The notes beneath the pieces are model-generated. The model worked only from the letters and a program-made list of their open reading frames with translations, did not search any database and was not told the DNA's origin. A stretch of 64,000 bases of DNA from the NCBI GenBank assembly GCA_030446685.1, contig JAUJMV010000019.1, forward strand, positions 56,736-120,735, given 5' to 3'. The translations under genes were made by a program, and so were the position numbers. Source of the stretch: Thermomicrobiales bacterium. Lineage in GTDB: Bacteria; Chloroflexota; Chloroflexia; Thermomicrobiales; CADCWN01. Positions within the stretch are counted from its first letter, which is position 1. Each line of letters begins with the position of its first letter. Of the stretch, positions 54,890 to 63,437 are shown piece after piece.

Positions 54890-54963
54890 AGCGAGGGATG
54901 AAGGATGGCTGAGCGTCGTGCCGAAGGGCAAACCGCTCCACGCTCCACGCTCCACGCTCCACG
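54868..54963. repeat. Inverted heptamer array (GAGCGTG / CTCCACG)
   Basis: Four heptamers at 54868-54895 (GAGCGTG, GAGCGTG, AAGCGTA, GAGCGAG) face four CTCCACG units at 54936-54963. The stop codon of the HisRS-like gene (TAG, 54887-54889) is within the left arm. hisG starts 22 bases after the right arm. Confidence 0.9.
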
Positions 54964-54984
54964 TTTGTTAGAAAGGCGGCGACG

Positions 54985-56131
54985 ATGACCAACAGCAGCG
55001 ATCCCCTCCGGCTGGCGATCCCAGCAAGGGCGAGTTCGAGGCCGACACCCGGCGCTCCTCGACAGCGCCGGCCTCCCGTGCGCCGCCCGAACCCCGGCAG
55101 TACACCGGGCGCGTCGGCAGCCCCGACACCGTCGTCCTCTTCCAGCGCACCGCCGACATCGTCGCCAAGGTCGCCGACGGCGGCGTGGACATCGGCATCA
55201 CCGGCTCCGACCTCGTCGCCGAGTACTGTCAGGACGAGCCCGACGTCCTTCTCCTCCTGCCACGGCTCGGGTTCCGCGCCAGCCGCCTGGTCGTCGCCGT
55301 CCCCACCGCCTGGCTCGACGTGACCACGCTGGAGGACTTGGCCGACCTCGCGGTCGACTTCAAGCGCCGGGGCCGCGCGCTGCGCGTGGTGACCAAGTTC
55401 CCCAACCTCGTGCGCGATTTCTTCTACCGCCACGGCAACGTCACCTACTTCACCCTCGTCCAGGCCGAGGGCGCGCTGGAGGCCGCCCCCACGATGGGCT
55501 ACGCCGACCTGATCGTCGACATCACCGAGACCGGCGTCACCCTGCGCGACAACCACCCTCAAGATCCTCGACGGCGGGACGGTCCTCGAGTCCCAGGCGT
55601 GCCTGATCGGCAACCGCACCCTCGCCGCCGGCGCCGCCAAGCGCCCCTGCGGCCGTGCTCGAACTCTGCGAGGCGCGGCTGCGCGCCCACGACTACCGGA
55701 CGATCACCGCCAACGTCCGCGGCCCCTCCGAGGAGGCGGTGGCCCGGCACGTCATGGCCCAGGTCGAGACCGCCGGGATGCAGGGGCCGACCGTCTCGCG
55801 CGTCTTCTCCAAGCACCCCAATGGCGCCGCCGAGGGCTGGTACGCCGTCACGCTGGCGGTCGAGTCGCGCCTGCTGCTGCGCGCGATCGACCACCTGCGT
55901 CGCTCCGGCGCGTCGAGCATCACGGTCGTCCGCCCCGACTACGTCTCCGAGGCCCACTCGTCGGCCTACACGACGCTGCTGTCGGAGTTGGGGATCGCCC
56001 CCGCCCCCCACCCCCGCCCCCGCATTCGGGTCTATCCCCGACAGGACGAAGGGAGATGCCGCGCGACTCGCTCGCCGGCCGGCCGGCTGGGGCGAGAGTT
56101 TGATCGTGCGGAACCAGCCCACCCACCCTGA
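54985..56131 (+). CDS. hisG: ATP phosphoribosyltransferase HisG, long form, frameshifted
   Basis: First enzyme of histidine synthesis, joining ATP and PRPP. The catalytic domains have DTVVLFQRTADIVAKVADGG, VDIGITGSDLVAEY, FPNLVRDFF and the PRPP site EGALEAAPTMGYADLIVDI. The C-terminal ACT-like regulatory domain is present (YRTITANVRGPSEEAVARHV, GMQGPTVSRVF, WYAVTLAVESRLLLRAIDHLRR), so this is the long form, normally active without HisZ. Breaks lie near 55020-55110, 55558 and 55640. The last 45 residues are unusual and the stop may be wrong. Confidence 0.87.
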
Positions 56132-56137
56132 TTGGTC

Positions 56138-56163
56138 GTAGGGGCGGGTTTCAAACCCGCCCG
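56138..56163. repeat. GTAGGGGC-type palindrome (GGCGGGTTTCAAACCCGCC)
   Basis: GTAGGGGCGGGTTTCAAACC then CGCCC: one half-element with a perfect 9-bp stem, between hisG and hisD. Confidence 0.8.
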
Positions 56164-56269
56164 GCTGCCCTGCCTCCAACGTCCGGGGTATACCGACCGG
56201 GGAGGGGGAAGCCGCCCCTCCCGGCACGACGGTCTGCCCTGATCCTGCACAGCGAGGGGAGAAGCAAGC

Positions 56270-57589
56270 ATGCGCGTCATCACCGACCTTGACGAGGCCC
56301 GGCGGACGATCCTGGCGCGCCGGCCGCCCGAGGAGGCGACCCTGCCGCCCCGGATGCGCGAGGGGGTCCGGCGCATCTTCGGCGCCGATCTGAGCGCGGC
56401 GGAGGTCGTGGGGCGCATCCTGGCCGATGTGCGGCGCGAGGGGGACGCGGCGCTCCTCCGCTACACCGAGGCGCTCGACGGCGCGCGCCTCGAAAATCTG
56501 CTCGTCACCGAGGACGAGATCGCGGCCGGGCTGGCGCGGACGGCCCCCGAGGTGGTCGCGGCGCTGCGGACCGCCGCCGCCGAGATCGAGGCGTTCCACC
56601 GGCGGCAACTGCGGCAGAGCTGGCTCGCCTTCGAGGCGCACGGCACGCTCGGCCAGGCGATCCGCCCCCTGGCGCGGGTCGGCCTCTACGCGCCGGGCGG
56701 CAGCGCCGTCTACCCCTCGTCCCTGCTGATGAGCGCGATCCTCGCGCGCGTCGCGGGGTCGAGGAGATCATCGTCGCCACGCCGCCGGGGCGCGACGGCG
56801 CGTCCCCCCGCGATCCTGGCCGCCGCGCACGTCGCCGGCGTCCACACCATCGTCAAGGCCGGCGGCGCGCAGGCGATCGGCGCGCTCGCCTACGGCACCG
56901 CCAGCGTGCCGCGCGTCGACAAGATCCTCGGGCCGGGCAACATCTTCGTCACCCTGGCGAAGGAGCGCGTCTTCGGCCTGGTCGACATCGACGCCCTCCA
57001 GGGGCCGACCGAGACCCTCCTCGTCGCCGACGACGCGGCCAACCCCGGCCTCGCCGCCGCCGACCTCCTGGCGCAGGCCGAGCACGACCCGATGGCCTCC
57101 GCGATCCTCCTGACCCCCTCCGCCGCCCTCGCCGCGCGTGCGCCGCGCCATCGAGGAGCAATTGCCCGCCCTCTCCCGCCGCGACGTGATCGCCGCCTCG
57201 CTGGCCGCGAACGGCGGCATCGTCGTCGTGCCGGACCTCGCGACCGCGATCGAGCCTGGCGAACGCCTACGCCCCTGAGCACCTCTGCCTGCTGGTGCGC
57301 GACCCGCTGGCCCTGGTCGGCCTGGTCCGCAACGCCGGAGGCATCTTCCTCGGCGAGGCCAGCGCCGAGGTCATGGGCGACTACGTCGCCGGCCCCAGCC
57401 ACATCATGCCGACTGCCGGCACCGCGCGCTTCTCCCCCCTCAACGTCGAGGAGTTCGTCAAAGTCATCAGCCTGATCGGCCTCAACGACCGGGGGCTGCG
57501 CCCTCGGCCCCGCCGCCGTCGCCCTGGCCGAGTGCGAGGGCTTCACCGCCCACGCCGCCGCCGTCCGCCGCCGCCTGGCGCAGAGTTGA
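56270..57589 (+). CDS. hisD: Histidinol dehydrogenase, multiply frameshifted
   Basis: Last two steps of histidine synthesis, histidinol to histidine, zinc enzyme using NAD. Parts: [59 protein letters not shown], the zinc-site [25 protein letters not shown], and [22 protein letters not shown]. At least four single-base breaks (about 56760, 57135, 57255, 57500) fall in GC runs. The reconstructed protein is full length with all zinc ligands, so the gene is probably intact in the organism. Confidence 0.9.
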
Positions 57590-58943
57590 GGGCGAGACGA
57601 TGGGACCACAAAGGCACAAAGACCACAAAGGACACAAAGGACGAATCGAAGGTTGAGGGTTCAAGAACAAGAGATCGCGCTCTTCTCTGTGTCCTCTGTG
57701 GTCTTTGTGCCTTTGTGGTTGATCCATTCCCGCACCGCTGCCGCGCAAGGTAGAACGCCTCCGGCGGCGTCACCGTCGCCATGAAGCCGACATAACGGCC
57801 CAGGAACGCGCTGTCCGTCAGCGTGCGCCCGAGATAAGCGCCCCAGGCCCTGCGCGTCAACGCCGCCGGCGGTCGGTCGCAGGTGAAGTCGTAGAGCGGC
57901 CGCACCAGGGCGTCTCGCCCCGCCCAATACGCGGCGAGCGCGTCGTGCCACCTCGCCTCGCCCCGCAGGGCGCGGTCGAGGGCCGCCGCCAGGGCCTCCC
58001 CCGAGCGCAGCGCGTCGGCGATCCCGCGCCCGGTGATCGGGTCGCGGTGGTAGCCCGCGTCGCCGGCGAGCGCCCAGCCGGGGCCGAACGGCACGCGGAA
58101 GAAGTTGGTCAGGTCGCCCGCGCCGCGCGCCGGGCCGAGCCGCTCCGCCCCCGCCAGCCGCCCCGCCAGCCCCGCCTTGCGCGCGATCGCCGCGTCGATC
58201 GCCCGCTCGTGGTCGCGCCGGACCCGCGCGAACTCCGCCTGCGGGAAGGAGACCGCCAGCGTCCAGACCCCGCCATCGCCGGGGAAGAGATAGCAGAAGC
58301 TTCCCTCGGCGTCGCGGAACGCCTCCAGCGTCGGCTCGCCGATCGGCGCCACGCCGCGGTAGTAGCGGTAGTAGGTCGCGAGGAGCGGCGGCACGACATC
58401 GTACTCCGCCGCATTCACCAGCCGCGCCACCGTCGAGTGCCGCCCGTCCGCCCCGACCACCACGCGCGCCCGCTCCTCGACCCGCCCGCCCGCGCCGCGC
58501 CGGCCCCCGCGCACCCCCACCACCGCCCCGCCATCCCGCAGCAGCCCCTCGACGACGAACCCCTCGCGCACCTCGACCGTCGGCTGTCGCCGCGCCCGTC
58601 GCACCAGGATGTCATCCAGCACCGTGCGCCGGATGCTCATCAGCGGCGGATAGCCGTCCCGCGTCGGGATCGCCGCCTCGTTCGTCCGGTCGCCGAACGC
58701 CAGCCGCATCCGCCCGATCGCCGGCGCCCCGACCTCCCGCACCTCCCCCAGCACCCCCAGCCGGTCGAACGCCCCCAGCGCGTCCGACCAGAGCAGGTGC
58801 GTCGACAGGGTGTCGCTCGGGAAGCGCGCGGCGTCCAGCAGCAGCACCCGCCAGCCCCGCGCCGCCAGCCCCAGCGCCGTCGCGCCCCCGCCCATCCGCG
58901 CCCCCACGACGATCGCGTCGAAGCGGCCCGCCCTCTCTTTCAT
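57543..58943 (-). CDS. FAD-dependent oxidoreductase, geranylgeranyl-reductase-like
   Basis: A flavoprotein of the p-hydroxybenzoate hydroxylase fold. It starts [20 protein letters not shown] (FAD loop), has [16 protein letters not shown] and the second FAD motif [26 protein letters not shown]. After about 405 residues (FYLARQRCG) the frame runs through the inverted repeat at 57606-57718 ([14 protein letters not shown]...) and into the antisense of hisD, a 62-residue tail that is unlikely to be original. It sits between hisD and hisC on the other strand. Substrate unknown. Confidence 0.85.
   Translation of the reverse strand: MKERAGRFDAIVVGARMGGGATALGLAARGWRVLLLDAARFPSDTLSTHLLWSDALGAFDRLGVLGEVREVGAPAIGRMRLAFGDRTNEAAIPTRDGYPPLMSIRRTVLDDILVRRARRQPTVEVREGFVVEGLLRDGGAVVGVRGGRRGAGGRVEERARVVVGADGRHSTVARLVNAAEYDVVPPLLATYYRYYRGVAPIGEPTLEAFRDAEGSFCYLFPGDGGVWTLAVSFPQAEFARVRRDHERAIDAAIARKAGLAGRLAGAERLGPARGAGDLTNFFRVPFGPGWALAGDAGYHRDPITGRGIADALRSGEALAAALDRALRGEARWHDALAAYWAGRDALVRPLYDFTCDRPPAALTRRAWGAYLGRTLTDSAFLGRYVGFMATVTPPEAFYLARQRCGNGSTTKAQRPQRTQRRARSLVLEPSTFDSSFVSFVVFVPLWSHRLALNSAPGGGGRRRRGR
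57606..57718. repeat. Inverted nonamer array (CACAAAGGA / CTTTGTG), 35-bp arms
   Basis: Left arm 57606-57640 (CACAAAGG-type units of 8-9 bases) and right arm 57684-57718 are reverse complements with two mismatches. The element is inside the open frame of the FAD oxidoreductase and starts 17 bases after the hisD stop. Confidence 0.88.
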
Positions 58944-59129
58944 CTACTCCCCGTCTCACCCTTGGCGGCTCCCCTACGCAAAGTATAGCCGCCGGGAGGC
59001 GCCCCCCGGCCCCCCCATCCCGGGGGGAGAGGACCGGTGTGGTTTGCGTGTCCGTTGGTGGCGCGGGCGGTCCAGGGAAGTTACCAGATCCATTGGTCGT
59101 CGAGGTACGCCACCCGGTCAATCCTCGGC

Positions 59130-59160
59130 TTCTCCCCCCAGTATTGGGGGGCCGGGGGGC
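59130..59160. repeat. Palindromic C-run/G-run intergenic repeat, copy 4
   Basis: TTCTCCCCCCAGTATTGGGG then GGCCGGGG. A related C/G-run hairpin is at about 58999-59035. Both lie in the 370-base gap between the FAD oxidoreductase and hisC, which otherwise holds a TAAAAT box at 59237 that may be the -10 of the hisC promoter. Confidence 0.7.
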
Positions 59161-59315
59161 GCCCCTCCCGCCCTTCCCCCCGGTTCAGCGGCCGGGGGGG
59201 CCGTCCCCCGCGGCGGGCGCGTCCTGGGGCGCGTGGTAAAATAGCCCATCGCGCCTGCGCCGGCTGGCGTGGGGAACTGATGCCGATAACGTGCGGGGAG
59301 GCTGGCAGGGGCGCG

Positions 59316-60419
59316 ATGCAGGGGGAGATCGAGACGCGGCGGCTGATCCGCGACGCGGTGGCGCGGCTGGCGCCCTACACACCGATGCCGCCGATCGAGC
59401 GCCTGGCCGAGGGGGTCGGCCTGCCGGTCGAGCGCATCATCAAGCTGGACCAGAACGAGAACCCCTACGGCTGCTCGCTCCGCGTGCAGGAGGCGCTCGC
59501 CGCCCACGACCGCTTCCACCTCTACCCCGACCCCGAGGGTCGGGCGGTGCGCCGGCGGCTGGCCGCCTACACCGAGATGCCCGCCGAGCGCATCCTCCTC
59601 GGGTCCGGCGCCGACGAGCTGATCGACCTGCTCTACCTGCTGACGATCGACCCCGGCGACGAGGTGATCGTCGCCCCGCCGACCTTCGGCGTCTACAAGG
59701 CCCGCGCCGAACTCTTCGGCGCGACCGTCGTCGAGGCGCCGCGCCGCCCCGACTTCGGACTCGACCTGGAGGCCATCGGGCGCGCGGTGACGCCGCGCAC
59801 CAAGTTGATCACCCTGGTGTCGCCGAACAACCCGACCGGCAACGTCGCCTCCACCGAGCAATTGGTCCGCCTGCTGCGCCTCGGACCGCTGATCGTCCTC
59901 GACGAAGCCTACGTCGAGTTCGCCCAGCGCTCGGCCCTGCCGCTGGCGCGCGAGTTCGACAACCTGGTCGTCCTGCGCACCTTCAGCAAGTGGGCCGGGC
60001 TCGCCGGGCTGCGGATCGGCTACGGCGTCTTCCCCCTCGACCTGATGCCCTACCTCTGGAAGATCAAGCCCCCCTTCAACGTCAACGCCGCGGCGCTGGC
60101 CGCGGTCGAGGCCACCTTCGACGACCTCGCCTACGTCCGCTCGACGGTCGTGCGCCTGAAGGTGGAGCGCGGGCGCCTCTTCCGCCAGTTGCGCAAGCTC
60201 AACCTGCTCCAGCCCCTCCCGTCGCAGGGCAACTTCCTGCTCTGCCGCGTCCTGCGCGGCGACGCCCGCACCGTCCGCGCGCGCCTGGCCGACCTCGGCA
60301 TCATGGTCCGTGGCTACGACGACCCGGCGCTGGAGGGCTACCTGCGGATCACCGTCGGCCGCCCCGAGGACACCGACCTGCTGGTGAAGGCCCTCATCGC
60401 CATCGCCGAACACCTGTAA
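59316..60419 (+). CDS. hisC: Histidinol-phosphate aminotransferase
   Basis: A 367-residue PLP aminotransferase, intact. KLDQNENPYG binds substrate phosphate, LGSGADELIDLLYLL, SPNNPTGN, LDEAYVEFA, the PLP Lys in RTFSKWAGLAGLRIGYG, and the C-terminal RITVGRPEDTDLLV are all present. The start at 59316 gives the normal family length; an in-frame ATG at 59280 is an alternative. Separated from hisD by the antisense FAD oxidoreductase. Confidence 0.92.
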   Translation: MQGEIETRRLIRDAVARLAPYTPMPPIERLAEGVGLPVERIIKLDQNENPYGCSLRVQEALAAHDRFHLYPDPEGRAVRRRLAAYTEMPAERILLGSGADELIDLLYLLTIDPGDEVIVAPPTFGVYKARAELFGATVVEAPRRPDFGLDLEAIGRAVTPRTKLITLVSPNNPTGNVASTEQLVRLLRLGPLIVLDEAYVEFAQRSALPLAREFDNLVVLRTFSKWAGLAGLRIGYGVFPLDLMPYLWKIKPPFNVNAAALAAVEATFDDLAYVRSTVVRLKVERGRLFRQLRKLNLLQPLPSQGNFLLCRVLRGDARTVRARLADLGIMVRGYDDPALEGYLRITVGRPEDTDLLVKALIAIAEHL

Positions 60420-60472
60420 TCGGCCTCGTACCCAACTCCGTACTCGGCCTCGTGCTCGGTAAGGAGAGTCCA

Positions 60473-60667
60473 GTGTGGGACGCCGTCATCGCCCGCGCGC
60501 CGCTGGCCCTCGGCGCGCTCACCGTCCTGCTGTTCTGCTCCGGCCTGCTGCTCGGCCTCGTGGCGCGGCGGCGCGAGCGGCGCGGCGGCCTGCTGCTGAT
60601 CGCCGGCCTCGGCTGCTCGTTCCTGACCGCCTTCGCCTGGATCCTCGCGCTCGCCCGGCTCGGGTAG
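60473..60667 (+). CDS. Small two-helix membrane protein
   Basis: A 64-residue protein with two hydrophobic helices (about 10-30 and 40-60) separated by an Arg-rich turn VARRRERRGG. GTG start with AAGGAGAG upstream, 53 bases after hisC. No family recognised. Confidence 0.6.
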   Translation: MWDAVIARAPLALGALTVLLFCSGLLLGLVARRRERRGGLLLIAGLGCSFLTAFAWILALARLG

Positions 60668-60699
60668 AGCGGTTCGCGCAAAGGGTGTGCCGAGCATGC

Positions 60700-60726
60700 G
60701 TAGGGGCGTTCGGTTGAACGCCCCAG
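60700..60726. repeat. GTAGGGGC-type palindrome (GTTCGGTTGAACGCCC)
   Basis: GTAGGGGCGTTCGGTTGAAC then GCCCC: one half-element with a fourth, different core. Confidence 0.7.
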
Positions 60727-60803
60727 CCTGGCCCCGGCGCCCGCTCAACCATCGTGCGAACCGCCGCAACCCCGCGCGCCGCCCCTGTCCTCCGGCGGCG
60801 GAC

Positions 60804-61037
60804 CTAGTCGCCCACCGCATCGAGCGCGAGCACGGCCACCGGCTCCGGCGGCGCCGGTGCCCCGTGCAACTCCCGGTAATGCCCCCGGTTCCGGAAGAAG
60901 GTCCTCGGCATCGCCAGCACCTGGCGCGGGTTCTCGCCGTGCGAGCAGAGCGCGATGGCGGCCGCGCCCATCATCCCCGCGAAGATCGTGGTCGGTATGG
61001 CGGCGACCACGGCGACGGTCAGCGCACACTCCTGCAT
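60804..61037 (-). CDS. Hypothetical small membrane protein
   Basis: A 77-residue protein with one hydrophobic segment (about 5-30) and a polar tail with FRNRGHYRELHG. GGGGAGAG lies upstream of the ATG. No family recognised. Confidence 0.5.
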   Translation of the reverse strand: MQECALTVAVVAAIPTTIFAGMMGAAAIALCSHGENPRQVLAMPRTFFRNRGHYRELHGAPAPPEPVAVLALDAVGD

Positions 61038-61339
61038 GGAACGTCTCTCCCCCCCTCCTGGTCTGTCGCGGCGCGAACGGCACATCCGGGATCACTCCCG
61101 GTGGCTGGCGGCCGTGCGCGCCCCCGAACGCTGGCGGCATATCGGGTTGTCGCGTCCTCTGGGGCGTAGTGTAGCCAAGCTGCGGCCTGCTGTCTAGAGG
61201 TTTGGGGAGAAATCCCCAGCGCTTTGGGGGGAAAGTCCTCGGACCGGCGGCGCGCGAGCGGCGCGCGAGATAATCGTGTCGTGATCGGTTCTTGACCCGC
61301 ACGGGCACCCGTCGGAAGGGGGGATTGGCGGAGGCACTC

Positions 61340-61368
61340 GTCGGGGCGGGTTTCACACCCGCCCCAGG
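61340..61368. repeat. Palindrome related to the GGCGGGTTT elements
   Basis: GTCGGGGCGGGTTTCACACC then CGCCCCAGG, a one-base variant of the 56138 unit. It lies in the 484-base gap before gpmI, where I see no gene. Confidence 0.65.
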
Positions 61369-61521
61369 TCCCGCTCTCCCCCGTCTCGGCAGGCGGAGCC
61401 AGGCGGGTCGCAACCCCGCCCCCTGTCGCGATGCTGCCATGGTCGGCGACGATACGGCAACCGCGCGCCGCACGGTCGGCGATGCCCCTTCAATCGCCCT
61501 GCGCGATCAGGCTGACGCCGG

Positions 61522-63064
61522 TCATCGCCGCGGCGCATCCGGCGGCAGGCCGAGGATCTGGAGCAGCGTCGGCGCGACATCCGCCAGGCGCCCGCCCCGG
61601 CGCAGCGTCGCCGACCGCAGCGGATCGCCCGCCGGCGCGGCCAACCAGACCGGCACCGGGTTGGTCGTGTGCGCCGTGTGCGGCCTCCGGTCGCCTCGTC
61701 GATCATCTGGTCGGCGTTGCCGTGGTCGGCGGTGATCAGCGCCACCCCGCCCGCCCGCAGCGTCGCCTCGACCACCCGCCCGGCGGCGGCATCGGCCACC
61801 TCGCAGGCCGCGATCGCCGCCTGCAACACGCCCGTATGCCCCACCATGTCCGGGTTGGCGAAGTTGACGACGACGAAGTCGAAGCCCCCGACGCGATCGC
61901 CCCCACCGCCGCCTCCGCCACCGCCGCCGCGCTCATCTCCGGCTGCAGGTCGTAGGTCGCCACCTTCGGCGAGGGGAGCAGCGCCCGCTCCTCCCCCGCG
62001 AACGGCTCCTCGCGCCCCCGTTGAAGAAGAAGGTCACATGGGCGTACTTCTCGGTCTCGGCCGTGTGGAACTGCCGCAGCCCGTGCGCCGCCACCACCGC
62101 CGCGATCGGCTCCCGCACGTCCTGCGGCGGGAAGGCCACCCGCACCGGCAGCCCCCCTCGTACTCCACCATCGTGACGTAGAGGAGGTCCTGCGCGACGC
62201 GCCGGCGCGCGAAGCCGTCGAACTCTCGGTCGACGATCGCGTGCGTCAGTTCGCGGGCCCGGTCGTTGCGGAAGTTGGTGAAGATGACCGCGTCGCCGTC
62301 GCCGATCGTCGCCGTCGGCGCCCCATTGGCGTCGGTGATCACCGTCGGGACGACGAACTCGTCGGTCACCCCCGCGGCGTAGGACGCCTCGATCGCCGCG
62401 CTGGCGGTCGCCGCCGTCTGCCCCTCGCCCTCGACGATCGCCGCGTAGGCCCTGGCGACCCGGTCCCAGCGCCGGTCGCGATCCATCGCGTAGTAGCGCC
62501 CGCTCACCGTCGCGATCCGCCCCGTCCCCAGGACCGTCAGGTACTGCTCCAGGTCGTGCAGGAAGCCCCGCGCGCTGTGCGGATCGGTGTCGCGCCCGTC
62601 GGTGAAGGGGTGGATGAAGACGCGCTCCAGCCCGCGGTCGCGCGCCAGCTTCAGGACCGCCCGCAGGTGGGCGTCGGAGGCGTGGACGCCGCCGTTGCCG
62701 AGCAGCCCGAGCAGGTGCAGCGCCGTGCCGCGCCCCTTCGCCCCTCGACCGCCGCCACCAGCGCCTCGTTCGCGAAGAACGAGCCGTCCTCGATCGCCGC
62801 GTCGAGCCGCGTGATCCACTGGTTGACGACGTAACCCGCCCCCAGGTTGAGGTGCCCGACCTCCGAGTTGCCCATCTGGCCCGCCGGCAGCCCCACGTCG
62901 CGCCCCGACGCGCTCAGCTCGGTGTAGGGGAACTCCCGCGTCCAGCGGTCCACGTTCGGCGTCTCCGCCAGCCGCACCGCGTTGCCGGGGTATTCCTTAT
63001 AGACCCCGACCCCGTCCATGACGATCAGGACCACCGGGCGATACCCCTCGCGGTCGCCTGCCAT
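61522..63064 (-). CDS. gpmI: Cofactor-independent phosphoglycerate mutase, multiply frameshifted
   Basis: Interconverts 3- and 2-phosphoglycerate in glycolysis using two manganese ions. N-terminal [12 protein letters not shown], the catalytic Ser in [16 protein letters not shown], then [41 protein letters not shown], the metal-site [16 protein letters not shown] and [11 protein letters not shown]. Breaks near 62745, 62155, 62020, 61890 and 61685. The assembled protein (about 510 residues) has the normal length and all ligands, so the organism probably has a working gene. Confidence 0.92.
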
Positions 63065-63141
63065 CCTCCCCCCACCCCCCGCTCCCCGTCGGCCCCGACC
63101 CGGCCGCCCCAGCCGTCGGCGGCAGTATAGCACCGCGCCTG

Positions 63142-63176
63142 CGGGCCGTGGGCCGTGGGCCGTGGGCCGCGAGGCC
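63142..63176. repeat. Heptamer array (GGGCCGT), single arm
   Basis: Five consecutive heptamers, three of them exact GGGCCGT, upstream of gpmI. The rest of the 373-base gap up to 63437 is GC-rich and shows no gene. Confidence 0.75.
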
Positions 63177-63437
63177 GTCGTGTCAGGCAACGGGTAATGC
63201 CGTATTGCATGGGCGCAGAACGGCCGGCTCACCGGCAGCCCGCGGATCTCGAGCGCGCCGCGCGTCCGCCAGGACTCCGGAAAGGCGCCCTCCGCGCGGC
63301 AGGGCGCCCCCGAAGCAGGCCGCCCGCCGGCGGCCGCGGGGCGGGCGCGTGGCCCGAGCCCCGGACCGCCGGCGGGCGGGTCGGCTGGGAGGAGTGGGAG
63401 GCGCCGGCGCACGGCGCCGTCCCTCCGTCGTACCGCG

